From contig JAJDUF010000016.1 of assembly GCA_022826725.1 (NCBI GenBank), forward strand, positions 743,277-807,276: 64,000 nucleotides of DNA, given 5' to 3'. Of this stretch, positions 1 to 10,964 are shown piece by piece; positions within the stretch are counted from its first letter, which is position 1; each line of letters opens with the position of its first letter. The position numbers and the translations under genes were made by a program. The DNA comes from Chloroflexota bacterium (lineage in GTDB: Bacteria > Chloroflexota > UBA11872 > UBA12225 > JAJDUF01). A model generated the notes under the pieces. That model did not search any database, was not told the DNA's origin, and saw only the letters and a list, made by a program, of their open reading frames with translations.

Positions 1-603
1 CACATAGATGTGATGGATGGCCACTTTGTGCCGGAACTGACCTTTGGCCGGCAAATGGTCGCCGCGATCCGTGCCCGCACGCCGCTGCCGCTCGACGTGC
101 ATTTGATGGTGCTCAACCCCGACCGGCACATCGAGCCGATGATTGAGGCGGGGGCCGGTCTGATAACGGTGCATCTCGAAGCCTCGCCGGAGCCGGACGC
201 GCTGCGGCGGGTATTGGGCATGATCCGCGCCGGCGGCGCCCGCGCCGGGGTGGCCCTCCGACCGCTCACCCCGGCGCAGCTGCTTACCGGGCTGTGGGAT
301 GCGCTGGACATGGTGTTGGTAATGACCGTCGAGCCGGGCTATAGCGGTCAGCCCTTCCGGGCCGAGCTGCTGCCCAAGGTCCGCGAGCTGGCGCAGCAGG
401 CGGCCCTGCAACCGATGCCGCCGGTCATCGGCGTTGACGGGGGCATTGATCGCCACACGGCGGCGCCGGCAACGGCGGCTGGCGCCACCTACCTCGTCGC
501 CGGGACCTCGGTGTTTGGCACGGCCGATCCGGCGGCGGCGCTGGCGGCAGTGCGCGCCGCCGCCGAGCGCGGCGCGGCGGCTACAACCACCCCCGGCGCT
601 TGA
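1..603 (+). CDS. rpe: Ribulose-phosphate 3-epimerase, 5'-truncated by the window edge
   Basis: Interconverts ribulose-5-phosphate and xylulose-5-phosphate in the pentose phosphate pathway; cytosolic TIM barrel. The frame is open from base 1, so the true start lies outside the window; the GTG at base 10 is internal. Family motifs are in order: DVMDGHFVP near the start (metal-binding Asp and His region), HLMV (second metal-site His), VMTVEPGYSGQPF (phosphate-binding loop), GVDGGI (catalytic Asp) and VAGTSVFG at the C-terminus. The remaining 200 codons are close to a full-length enzyme (about 220), so only about 20-25 residues are missing. It ends just before the 23S promoter, with a small GC hairpin between, and so looks like the end of an upstream unit rather than part of the rRNA operon. 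Confidence 0.93.
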   Translation, partial: HIDVMDGHFVPELTFGRQMVAAIRARTPLPLDVHLMVLNPDRHIEPMIEAGAGLITVHLEASPEPDALRRVLGMIRAGGARAGVALRPLTPAQLLTGLWDALDMVLVMTVEPGYSGQPFRAELLPKVRELAQQAALQPMPPVIGVDGGIDRHTAAPATAAGATYLVAGTSVFGTADPAAALAAVRAAAERGAAATTTPGA

Positions 604-632
604 CCGTCAGATACCACTGTAGGCCAGGGCAA

Positions 633-648
633 GGCGGATAGTACCGCC
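633..648 (+). terminator. Short GC hairpin after rpe
   Basis: GGCGG (633-637) and CCGCC (644-648) form a 5-bp stem with a 6-nt loop, followed by a weakly T-rich stretch. It lies between the rpe stop and the rRNA promoter and could insulate the two. It is short with no real T-tract, so its strength as a terminator is doubtful. Confidence 0.35.
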
Positions 649-669
649 GGCCGATTCTTGGCGAGCTAC

Positions 670-699
670 TTGACACATTCCGGCCCGGAGCGGTATAGT
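670..699 (+). promoter_or_regulatory. Sigma-70 type promoter of the 23S-5S unit
   Basis: A perfect TTGACA at 670-675 is followed after 18 bp by TATAGT at 694-699. Predicted transcription start is near 706, giving a leader of about 150 nt before mature 23S. A near-consensus promoter directly upstream of 23S, with no 16S between, is what an independently transcribed 23S-5S operon should have. Confidence 0.8.
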
Positions 700-800
700 A
701 GTTCTTTGCCGAGAGATGAGTGGGCTTGGCTGGAATACGGCTGGCGCGGTTGTCTCTCCGTGGTGGCACTCTCGCCATCGGGCGTACCTTCACAACTGAA

Positions 801-850
801 GAAGAGCGAGAATCTGCAATACGGGTTCAGCTTCAAAATTGCCGATCGAG
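801..850 (+). other. 5' arm of the 23S processing stem
   Basis: This 50-nt segment pairs with 4016-4062 across the whole 23S gene. Perfect blocks include 841-850 with 4016-4025, 825-830 with 4036-4041, and 801-810 with 4053-4062, separated by small mismatches and bulges. Long stems enclosing 23S are the usual RNase III substrate in pre-rRNA maturation. The 3' arm lies between 23S and 5S. Confidence 0.85.
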
Positions 851-858
851 AACATCCT

Positions 859-4007
<3,149 letters not shown>

Positions 4008-4015
4008 TACGATGC

Positions 4016-4062
4016 CTCGATCGGCATTTTTGGATCTGAACTCCGTAGATCGCTCGCTCTTC
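4016..4062 (+). other. 3' arm of the 23S processing stem, in the 23S-5S spacer
   Basis: Complementary to 801-850 (see the 5' arm). The spacer from 4008 to 4116 holds this arm plus about 50 nt of unrecognised sequence, and no tRNA. Confidence 0.85.
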
Positions 4063-4116
4063 TTTGCCCGGCTTTCCACCCGGAAGGCCGGGGCGCTCAT
4101 TTCGGCTATCTTGAGA

Positions 4117-4240
4117 TGGCCTTGGTGACTCTAGCGAGGCTGCCCCACCCGTTCCCATCCCGAACACGGTAGTGAACTGCCTCAGCGCCGACGATACTGC
4201 TAGCGAGAGCGAGTGGGACAATAGGTCGTTGCCAGGGCCA
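4117..4240 (+). rRNA. rrf: 5S ribosomal RNA
   Basis: The 5' TGGCC (from 4117) pairs with the 3' GGCCA (ending 4240) to form helix I. The conserved CCCATCCCGAACACGG segment of helices II/III lies at about 4154-4169, and the helix IV/V arm with GCGAGAGCGAGTGGGA follows. It is about 110 nt after mature 23S and should be co-transcribed. Its 3' half (4185-4250) is repeated in diverged form at 5581-5646. Confidence 0.95.
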
Positions 4241-4250
4241 TTTCTTTTTG
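4231..4250 (+). terminator. Probable terminator at the 5S 3' end
   Basis: The final 5S helix strand is followed at once by TTTCTTTTT (4241-4249), giving a stem plus T-rich tail like many rRNA operon ends. The next gene begins about 145 bp further on with its own ribosome binding site. Bases 4251-4396 show no other recognisable element. Confidence 0.5.
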
Positions 4251-4396
4251 CCCTCCGTTGCTAGTTGTAGTGCCTTACCTGCCATCCTCTCCCCACACGT
4301 GGCGGCCGGAGCGTGCGGCGGCGTGTCGGCCTCCGGTGCGACCGGCTTTTTGCAGCCAGCCCCTCGTCCGCACCTTGCGGCTGATGGAGTAACCCG

Positions 4397-5581
4397 ATGC
4401 ATATGGACCCGGCGATGCCTGTCGTCGTCGGTATCGTATTTACCATCCTGATTCTTGGCCTCGCGCTGCGGGGACTGCGGCAGCCCGCAGCGGTCGCCTA
4501 CTTGATCGCCGGCGTGGTGATCGGCCCGCAGGGACTAGGGCTGGTCAACGACGCCAACGTAATCATCCGCCTGGGTGAAATTGGCGTAGTGCTGCTGCTC
4601 TTCTTTGTCGGCATGGAGATTTCGCTGCCGCGTCTGTTGGAGCGCTGGCAGGCACCGCTGTTCGGGATGTTACTCAAGGCCATGGTGGGCATCGGCTGCG
4701 CGTGGCTGATCGGCAGCCGCCTGGATTGGCCGACGGAGCGCATCATCCTGCTCGGGTTCGTGCTCAGCCTCAACAGTACGGCCGTCGTGCTCAAGATGCT
4801 CCGCGACTGGGGTGAGATGGATACCCGGGTCGGCCGCGACGTGACGGGTGTATTGCTGATCCAGGACCTCGCCTTAATCCCCATGCTCATCACGCTGGAC
4901 TTCTTGGGTGGGAAGCCCCCCACCGCCTCGGTAGTCGGCCTCCAGGTCCTCGGCGGTGTGCTCCTGATCGCGCTGCTCACGTGGGTGACCAGGCGGGGCG
5001 AATTCCACCTGCCATTTGCGCGTCTTTTGCGCGCAGACCACGAGCTACAGGTCTTCGCCGCCTTGATCGTCTGCTTTGGCCTCGCCTTCACCATCGGCTT
5101 ACTAGGGTTGTCGGTCGCTATTGGCGCGTTTGTCGCCGGCATTCTGATTGCCGCTACGCCCGAGGAGCACTGGGTCACCAAGAGCATGGAGCCGTTCTAT
5201 ATCGTATTCGTCGCCCTTTTCTTTGTCTCGATTGGTATGTCCATTGACCTCACCTTTGCCCGCGACAACTGGCAGGTGATCCTGTTCTTGGTCGGCGCGG
5301 TGTTCCTGATTAATACCCCCATCAGCACCCTGATCATGCGGATGCTGGGTGATGACTGGCGCGAGAGCCTGTACGCCGGAGCGTTGCTGTCGCAGATCGG
5401 CGAGTTCAGCCTGGTACTCGCTGCCGTCGGGCTGCAAGCCCAACTGATCACGGGCTTTGCCTATCAGACGACCGTCGCGGTAATCGCGTTGACGTTGTTG
5501 ATTAGTCCGACCTGGATTGCCGTCGTCAAGCGGCTGCGTCGCCCGCCGGCCGGTGCCGCGCGGCTGCCCGTTGAGCCATAG
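4397..5581 (+). CDS. CPA2-family monovalent cation:proton antiporter (KefB/NapA-like)
   Basis: Integral membrane exchanger of H+ against K+ or Na+. The 394-residue protein is almost entirely hydrophobic helices (about 12), with family features GVVIGPQGLGL near residue 40, GEIGVVLLLFFVGMEI near 70, LSLNSTAVV near 130 and GVLLIQDLALIPM near 155, where the Gln-Asp pair corresponds to the family ion-binding region. It lacks the C-terminal RCK/TrkA-N domain of full KefB/KefC, so nucleotide gating must come from elsewhere if present. A TGGAG Shine-Dalgarno precedes ATG 4397. The stop codon lies inside a sequence homologous to the 3' half of 5S rRNA. Ion specificity cannot be read from sequence. Confidence 0.88.
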   Translation: MHMDPAMPVVVGIVFTILILGLALRGLRQPAAVAYLIAGVVIGPQGLGLVNDANVIIRLGEIGVVLLLFFVGMEISLPRLLERWQAPLFGMLLKAMVGIGCAWLIGSRLDWPTERIILLGFVLSLNSTAVVLKMLRDWGEMDTRVGRDVTGVLLIQDLALIPMLITLDFLGGKPPTASVVGLQVLGGVLLIALLTWVTRRGEFHLPFARLLRADHELQVFAALIVCFGLAFTIGLLGLSVAIGAFVAGILIAATPEEHWVTKSMEPFYIVFVALFFVSIGMSIDLTFARDNWQVILFLVGAVFLINTPISTLIMRMLGDDWRESLYAGALLSQIGEFSLVLAAVGLQAQLITGFAYQTTVAVIALTLLISPTWIAVVKRLRRPPAGAARLPVEP

Positions 5582-5646
5582 CGCCGCCGATACTGCTGGC
5601 GAGAGCGAGTGCGGCAATCGGTCGTTGCCTGGGCCATTGCTTTTTT
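5581..5646 (+). pseudogene. Diverged duplicate of the 3' half of 5S rRNA
   Basis: Aligned without gaps, 5581-5645 matches 4185-4249 (5S 3' half plus T-run) at 58 of 65 positions. Weaker similarity continues a few bases upstream through the antiporter stop codon (CCATAGCGCC against CCTCAGCGCC). The 5' half of 5S is absent; antiporter coding sequence is there instead, so this cannot be a functional 5S. The retained helix IV/V arm plus TTTTTT could act as the antiporter's terminator. It may be a fossil of a second 5S or an attachment-site-like duplication. Confidence 0.85.
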
Positions 5647-5663
5647 ACCCACCGTGGGCCCGG

Positions 5664-6407
5664 CTAGTAGGGCATATGCGTGTCGGGGTGCTCCTGGAGG
5701 TACTGGCCCAGGCGGACGCTCAAGTTCTCCTGGAGCTGGATGCTCAACCCGCCGTCAACCACCAGCGCGTGGCCGGTGATGAAGGCGGCCTCGTCCGAGC
5801 AGAGGAAGACGACCGCGTTGGCAATGTCCACGGGCCGACCGCAGCGGCGCAGGGGATACTGCTGCTCGAAGAACCGTAGTCCACTAGGGTTCTCATCCCA
5901 CATGCGCTCCTGAATCCGGCCGGTCACCATATGTCCGGGACAGATCGCGTTCACGCGAATATTCCAGGGACCAAACTCGGTGGCCAGCTGCCGCGTCAGC
6001 CCGATCACGGCCGCCTTGCCGGCCTCGTAGACCATATGGCCCGGGGCCATGAGCAGACCATGCACGGAGGAGATGTTGACGATGCTGCCACCACCGGCGT
6101 CCTGCATCACCGGCACGGCGTATTTCGCTGCCAGGAAGATGGACTTGGTGAGCACGGCCATGCCCCGATCCCAACCTTCCGCACTGACCTCCAACGCACT
6201 GCCGGTACCCTCCGGGTCAATGACCGCATAGGCGTTGTTGACGAGGATGTCGAGCCGCTGCCAGCGCTCCAAGGTGTGCGCCACCATTGCCTGAACGTCC
6301 TGGTGAATGCCGACGTCGGCGTGGAAGGACGCCGCCACACCCCCGGCCGCGGTAATACTGGCTACCCGTCGCTCGGCAGCCGCATCATCAATATCGGCGA
6401 TGAGCAC
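5664..6407 (-). pseudogene. SDR-family oxidoreductase lacking the N-terminal NAD(P) glycine motif
   Basis: The 247-residue frame carries most of a classical short-chain dehydrogenase: LIADIDD (end of beta 2), LDILVNNAYA (N-N-A element), IVNISSVHG, a Tyr-x3-Lys pair in VYEAGKAA, NAICPGHM, and a C-terminal ITGHALVVDGG. It starts at GTG 6405-6407, after beta 2, so the TGxxxGIG dinucleotide loop is missing. Read in frame upstream, only about 20 further codons, including GGGYPIIAATQGA, precede a stop, and no glycine motif occurs in any frame nearby. I read this as a 5'-truncated or decayed gene. A non-canonical functional form cannot be excluded. Confidence 0.7.
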
Positions 6408-6764
6408 GGTAGCGCCTTGCGTTGCTGCAATGATAGGGTAGCCACCGCCGGCTTGCTGTCAAGACCGCCGGGTGGAAAGACATGCACCTCACCTCGCATC
6501 CATTCTCGTTCGTTGCAGTAGTGGGGCCAATGACGCCAGGCTCGCCCGGCAATGTCCGGTCGGGTGGCATTGATAACCACCCCCGTGAGCATGTCGTTAA
6601 CCCCATGTCACTGTGCCCCTGCCCTATGGCGTCAGTAGGACGCTCGTCATCATGGCCCGACGGTCCGGCATGATGATTAATCACCCGTTAGCAAGTCGTT
6701 AACTCTGCGCCGGTAGACTCTAGGCTATAGGCCGTCGTTAGTCTATGGCTAAGAGTCCGTTCAT
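6408..6764. other. Intergenic region upstream of the CotH cassette
   Basis: About 360 bp without a convincing gene. It presumably holds the promoter of the 904-aa gene. The last 80 bp before ATG 6765 are less GC-rich, with several TTAGTC/TAGACTC-like short repeats. I could not place a clear -35/-10 pair or a strong ribosome binding site. Confidence 0.4.
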
Positions 6765-9479
6765 ATGCGTCGCCTGATTCTCCTGGGCTGGCCCCTGCTG
6801 CTGGGGCTACTTCCGGCCCTGTTGGCTATCAGCCCACCGGCAGCACAGGCCGCCACGCCGGGTGTGCTCATCACCGAGGTCATGGCGGCGAATACAAGCA
6901 CCGTGTCCGACGACCAGGGCGGCTACTCCGACTGGCTAGAGCTGCACAACCCGACGGACAGCCCCATCTCTCTCGCCGGCTACACCCTGACTGATGACCC
7001 CGCCACGCCGGACAAATGGCGCTTGCCTGTCACGACACTGGCGCCGGAGGCTTTCCTGGTGGTGTGGGCCTCTGGGGACAACCGGGTGACATCGGCCGGC
7101 TGGCACACGAATTTCCGGCTGAACGTCGGTGGGGAGTACGTCGGCTTGTTCGGCCCGGACGGGCAGGTAGTTGACGCGGTGACGTTCGAGAAGCAAGAGA
7201 CGGATGTCTCGCTCGGGCGGCTGGGAACGGTATCCGACCGGTGGGTGGCCTTCCCAATCCCGACTCCTTGGACAGCAAATACTACCCGTCCGCAGGCAGC
7301 GGCAGACGCACTGCCGGTGCTGCTTAGGCCGGGCAGTGGACGCTTCGTCGCCCCCGTGACGGTGCGGCTAGAGACACCGGTCGGGAGAGCTACGGTGTAC
7401 TACACCCTAGATGGAGCTGATCCAACACTAGGGGGGCAGGCGTACACGGCGCCCCTGGAAATAGCGGAAACGACGGTGCTGCGGGCGGTGGCGCTGCGCG
7501 ACGGCGCACCGGTGAGTGCCGTAACTACGGCGACGTATCTGGTGGGGGAGGGGACCGGACTGCCGGTGGTGTCGCTGGTGACGGAGCCGGCCCATCTGTG
7601 GGACGTGACGACGGGAATCTACGTCAACGCGGAGGCACGCGGGCGGGCCTGGGAGCGGCCGGTGACGGTGGAGTGGCTGTCGCCGAAGGGCGAGCTTGGC
7701 TTCAGCGTGGGAGCCGGCCTCCGCATCCATGGGAATATCAGCCGGAGGACTAGCAAGCAGTCGTTCCGGCTGTACTTCCGGGGGGAGTACGGGCCACGCG
7801 AGTTAGCGTACCCGCTGTTTGGGACGGCGCCGGGGCAGCGGTATGGCCGGCTGGTGTTGCGGGCAGGAGCCAACGACAGTTGGTCGTGCCATGAAGGACC
7901 AAGCTGTTCTTTCGGAGAGGTGGTGTATGTGCGGGATCAGGTGGTCCGGGAGTTGCACGGGGCAATGGGACAGGTAGCCGCGCGGGGACGCTGGGTAGAG
8001 GTGTATCTGAACGGGGACTACTGGGGGCTGTACAACCTGACCGAGCGCATTAACGAATCTTTCCTGGCCACGCACTTCGACCACGATTACTGGGACTTGC
8101 TTCGCAATGAGGAACATATAACCTGGGATGCGTTTGTAGACTGGATTACCAGTGCGGACTTGAGCGCGGCAGCGCAGTATGAGCAAGCTGTGCAGCAACT
8201 CGATATCGAGAACTTCACCTCTTTCATCATCCTTGAGCTATGGGCTGGAGATACCGATTGGGGGGGAGGCAACTGGTATGTGGCACGGAGGCAGTATGGG
8301 ACTGACGCGCGGTGGCGACTGTTCGTGTGGGACGCTGAGATGACCTTTGGCTTGATTTACGGGATTGATGCTACTGAGGACTTTTCTTTAAGCCAAGTAG
8401 TAATTAACAGTGGCGCGCATGGACCACTCATCCCGATCTTGGCCAGCCTCTTGGCCAGTCCCCAGTATCAAGCCTACTTCACTGCACAGATTGAGCGGCA
8501 TCTCGCCGGAGCGCTGGCCACCGAATCCGTGCGGAGCCGGCTTGCCACGCTCGTCGCTGAGTTGCGCCCGGCCATTGCGGCGGAAGCGGCTCGTTGGCTG
8601 CCTGATCGGGAGCCGGCAGTGCTGGTGGCGCAGTGGGAAGCGGCCATGCAACGGATTGCGGATTCGCTAGAGGCCAGTGAGCGGCGATTGAGGCAGTTGA
8701 GTGACCTAGAGACATTCCGGCAGTTGCTCCCGCAGCTCTCGGTGTCGGATACTCTGGTGCCGGCGCCGATCCCGCCGCCATTGTTGCCAGCGCCGCTGCC
8801 ACCGGGTACCCGGGTCGCCCTGCTGGTGCATCACCTTGACGAGCTATCGGAAGGCGACGCGGCTGTAGCGACGCGCCTCGCCAGGCGGGGCGCGTCGGTC
8901 AACGTGATCAGTACCCACGATGAAAGCGCTCTTGATCCGGTATTGGTCCCCGCCGCTATTATTGATCCAGTGGTGGTCGCCTCCGGCTACGATCTGCTCC
9001 TGATGAGTTCCAGTATCCGCGTGCTCGAAACAGCCGCACGGTATGCTCAGACAGCGACCCCGCTCATCTTCTGGGAGCCGCTGCTGCTAGAGGCGGCCCG
9101 CGTACCGCTGGCGCCTTGGGGCGGCACGCGCCCGGAGCAGACCGATATTCGAATTGTTGACCCAGAGCATCCGATCACCGCGGGGCTGCCCGCTGATCAG
9201 CCTTTCCGGGCGGTACGCCGTCCCGACACTTTCAGTGTCGCCTACCCACCGAGCGGCCCCGGGGTACACGTGCTGGCCAAGCACCTGACCGGTGACGACG
9301 CGGCGCTCATGGTAGCGGAGGTGGGTGCCGAACTAGCCAATGGGCAGCCGGCGGCGGCCCGGACCGTCTTCTGGTTCGGGCATCACGATACCTTCCACCT
9401 GAGTACGGGCGAGGCAGTCCGGCTCTTCGACCGGGCGGTGGATTGGGCGCTCGGCCTCCCCCGTGACGCTGGTATCTGA
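6765..9479 (+). CDS. Secreted LTD-CHB-CotH protein with C-terminal ThuA/GATase-like domain
   Basis: 904 residues. A signal peptide (about 1-29: MRR, hydrophobic core, AQA-A) precedes a lamin-tail domain (about 30-175, with LITEVMAANTSTVSDD and SDWLELHNPTD), a chitobiase/hexosaminidase C-terminal beta-sandwich (about 187-262, YYTLDGADPT), and a CotH spore-coat-kinase-like domain (about 270-600). CotH features are GLRIHGN, SFRLYFR, YGRLVLRAG, YLNGDYWGLYNL, GDTDW with D498, and VWDAE with D523/E525. The last 230 residues (about 675-900) start at VALLVHHLDELSEGD and resemble a GATase-1/ThuA fold. CotH proteins are atypical kinases phosphorylating secreted proteins; the target here is unknown. It is first of four genes in a probable operon with VTC and DUF4956 proteins. 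Confidence 0.85.
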   Translation: MRRLILLGWPLLLGLLPALLAISPPAAQAATPGVLITEVMAANTSTVSDDQGGYSDWLELHNPTDSPISLAGYTLTDDPATPDKWRLPVTTLAPEAFLVVWASGDNRVTSAGWHTNFRLNVGGEYVGLFGPDGQVVDAVTFEKQETDVSLGRLGTVSDRWVAFPIPTPWTANTTRPQAAADALPVLLRPGSGRFVAPVTVRLETPVGRATVYYTLDGADPTLGGQAYTAPLEIAETTVLRAVALRDGAPVSAVTTATYLVGEGTGLPVVSLVTEPAHLWDVTTGIYVNAEARGRAWERPVTVEWLSPKGELGFSVGAGLRIHGNISRRTSKQSFRLYFRGEYGPRELAYPLFGTAPGQRYGRLVLRAGANDSWSCHEGPSCSFGEVVYVRDQVVRELHGAMGQVAARGRWVEVYLNGDYWGLYNLTERINESFLATHFDHDYWDLLRNEEHITWDAFVDWITSADLSAAAQYEQAVQQLDIENFTSFIILELWAGDTDWGGGNWYVARRQYGTDARWRLFVWDAEMTFGLIYGIDATEDFSLSQVVINSGAHGPLIPILASLLASPQYQAYFTAQIERHLAGALATESVRSRLATLVAELRPAIAAEAARWLPDREPAVLVAQWEAAMQRIADSLEASERRLRQLSDLETFRQLLPQLSVSDTLVPAPIPPPLLPAPLPPGTRVALLVHHLDELSEGDAAVATRLARRGASVNVISTHDESALDPVLVPAAIIDPVVVASGYDLLLMSSSIRVLETAARYAQTATPLIFWEPLLLEAARVPLAPWGGTRPEQTDIRIVDPEHPITAGLPADQPFRAVRRPDTFSVAYPPSGPGVHVLAKHLTGDDAALMVAEVGAELANGQPAAARTVFWFGHHDTFHLSTGEAVRLFDRAVDWALGLPRDAGI

Positions 9480-9506
9480 GCGAACGAGCGAGAAGGCCAT
9501 GCAGCC

Positions 9507-10238
9507 ATGTTGATCCTGCTCTACAAGAAAGGCTTCGGGGAGCCATATTACGAGACCAAGTTCGTGCTGCCGGTGGAGGCCGGCCCGGCGCTCGCCGCGT
9601 TTCTGCATCGAGTCTATCCGGGTAGCTCGCCGTACTGGCAGAGCAAGCTCACGACGACCTACTACGATGATCTGGCCCTCAGTTCCTACTGGGAATCGCG
9701 GGACGGCCTGCTGAACAAGATGAAATACCGCTTTCGCCAGTACTTCAACCCCAGCGGGGTGGGAGCCGACTACGGTATCGAGATTAAGCGACGGGAAGGG
9801 CCACTGACCAACAAGACCAAGATTCTCCTGAAAGCTGCCGGTACGCGGCTTTCGCCAATGGCCGATTTTGGCAGCTTGCTCGACCGGCTCCGTAGCGTGC
9901 CGGGCGCGTCGGCCGCCGCATTGCGAACCCACGTGCGCCAATGCCTCCGTCCGACATTGGCGATTTCGTGTGAGCGCTTGCGCTTTGTGAACCAGCGTGC
10001 CCAGGAGCGGTATAGTCTCGACCAGAACATCGCTTGCGTGGCCATGCCGGGGTTAGCGGGCTGGAGCCGGCGCCGGGTGGCGTTTCCCTATACTATCTTC
10101 GAGATCAAGTCGGCCGCAGCGGTACCGGCAGCGCCCTTCCTCCGGATGTTTTCGCTGGAGCCGGTGTCGTTCTCGAAGTACGCCTACGGTATCGCCTCGC
10201 TGCTGGAAGAAGCTGACCGGGATGGAAAGTATCAATAG
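9507..10238 (+). CDS. VTC-domain polyphosphate polymerase family protein
   Basis: 243 residues, a single VTC tunnel domain. In yeast Vtc4 this domain makes polyphosphate from ATP inside a beta-barrel lined with basic residues. The matching elements are YETKFVLP (15-22), TYYDD (51-55), KYRFRQY with K73, R75 and R77, EIKRR (92-96), TNKTK (101-105), a late FEIKS carrying a likely metal-binding Glu, and the C-terminal FSKYAYGI. No SPX domain or membrane helix is present, so membrane attachment must come from a partner. The gene lies 27 bp after the CotH gene and overlaps the DUF4956 gene by 17 bp, which argues for coupled translation. Activity is inferred from fold and motif only. Confidence 0.85.
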   Translation: MLILLYKKGFGEPYYETKFVLPVEAGPALAAFLHRVYPGSSPYWQSKLTTTYYDDLALSSYWESRDGLLNKMKYRFRQYFNPSGVGADYGIEIKRREGPLTNKTKILLKAAGTRLSPMADFGSLLDRLRSVPGASAAALRTHVRQCLRPTLAISCERLRFVNQRAQERYSLDQNIACVAMPGLAGWSRRRVAFPYTIFEIKSAAAVPAAPFLRMFSLEPVSFSKYAYGIASLLEEADRDGKYQ

Positions 10239-10926
10239 CTTCATGAGCTTGCTCGACGGCTCCGCCGTTGTCGGCGTAGGACAGCGCGGGATCCTCGAGT
10301 TTGTCTTGGTGCTGGTAGCGAGCATGGTGCTGGGCGGCGGCTATGCCTTGATCTACCAGCGCTATTTCACCGGCAGTGAGGTGGTCAACGAAAGTCTGTA
10401 CCGCAGCTTTATGCTGCTCTCGCCGGCCGTGACGACGATCTTCTGGGTTATCCAGTTTTCGATCCCCCTCTCGTTGGGCTTGATCGGCGCGCTCTCGTTT
10501 GTTCGCTTCCGCACGCCGATCAAGCGGGCCGAGGACATCGCCTTCATCCTGCTCGTGGTTGCCACCGGCTTGGCCTGCGCGATCTACCAGTTCGCTGTTG
10601 CCGTCGGGCTGCTGCTGGCCGTCGGGGTCTACACCCTGCTCAAGAGCCGCTTGGTGCTGCGCTGGTTCCAGCCGGCCCAACAGGCCAGCCTCGTCGTCAA
10701 CGCAAAGGCTCCGGCAGGCGTGGACGAGCGCCTCCTCGCCGATATTGTCGCCAAGATCCGCGAGACGTCCGGTACTGATCCCGAGATCGTCAGTGCCGGG
10801 AGTTATGAAGGCGAGTTCAATGTCTACCTCACCATCACCACCCCGCGGAACGGGAGCCAGTCCCAAATCCTGCGATCCTTGGGCCAAATCGAAGGGGTCG
10901 AAAAGGTTGACATCTATTATTCCTAG
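10222..10926 (+). CDS. DUF4956 integral membrane protein
   Basis: 234 residues. After a short N-terminal segment there are about four to five membrane helices (residues about 20-150), including the characteristic IGALSFVRFRTPIKRAEDIAF loop followed by LLVVATGLACAIYQFAVAVG. The C-terminal 80 residues (from about 155) form a soluble alpha/beta domain ending EGVEKVDIYYS that looks like a small ferredoxin-like domain. No function is established for the family. It overlaps the VTC gene and precedes a second CotH gene by 38 bp. By analogy with yeast Vtc1 and the membrane parts of Vtc4, it may anchor the polymerase and pass polyphosphate or another product across the membrane; that is inference. Confidence 0.82.
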   Translation: MESINSFMSLLDGSAVVGVGQRGILEFVLVLVASMVLGGGYALIYQRYFTGSEVVNESLYRSFMLLSPAVTTIFWVIQFSIPLSLGLIGALSFVRFRTPIKRAEDIAFILLVVATGLACAIYQFAVAVGLLLAVGVYTLLKSRLVLRWFQPAQQASLVVNAKAPAGVDERLLADIVAKIRETSGTDPEIVSAGSYEGEFNVYLTITTPRNGSQSQILRSLGQIEGVEKVDIYYS

Positions 10927-10964
10927 CCTGAAAATGACCACGGTCGCGTGACGAGGATGTCCCC

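Noticed and set aside
604..858. Possible 16S rRNA or tRNA in the 23S leader
   Set aside because: None of the conserved 16S segments or tRNA arms is present; only a promoter and the processing-stem arm are seen.
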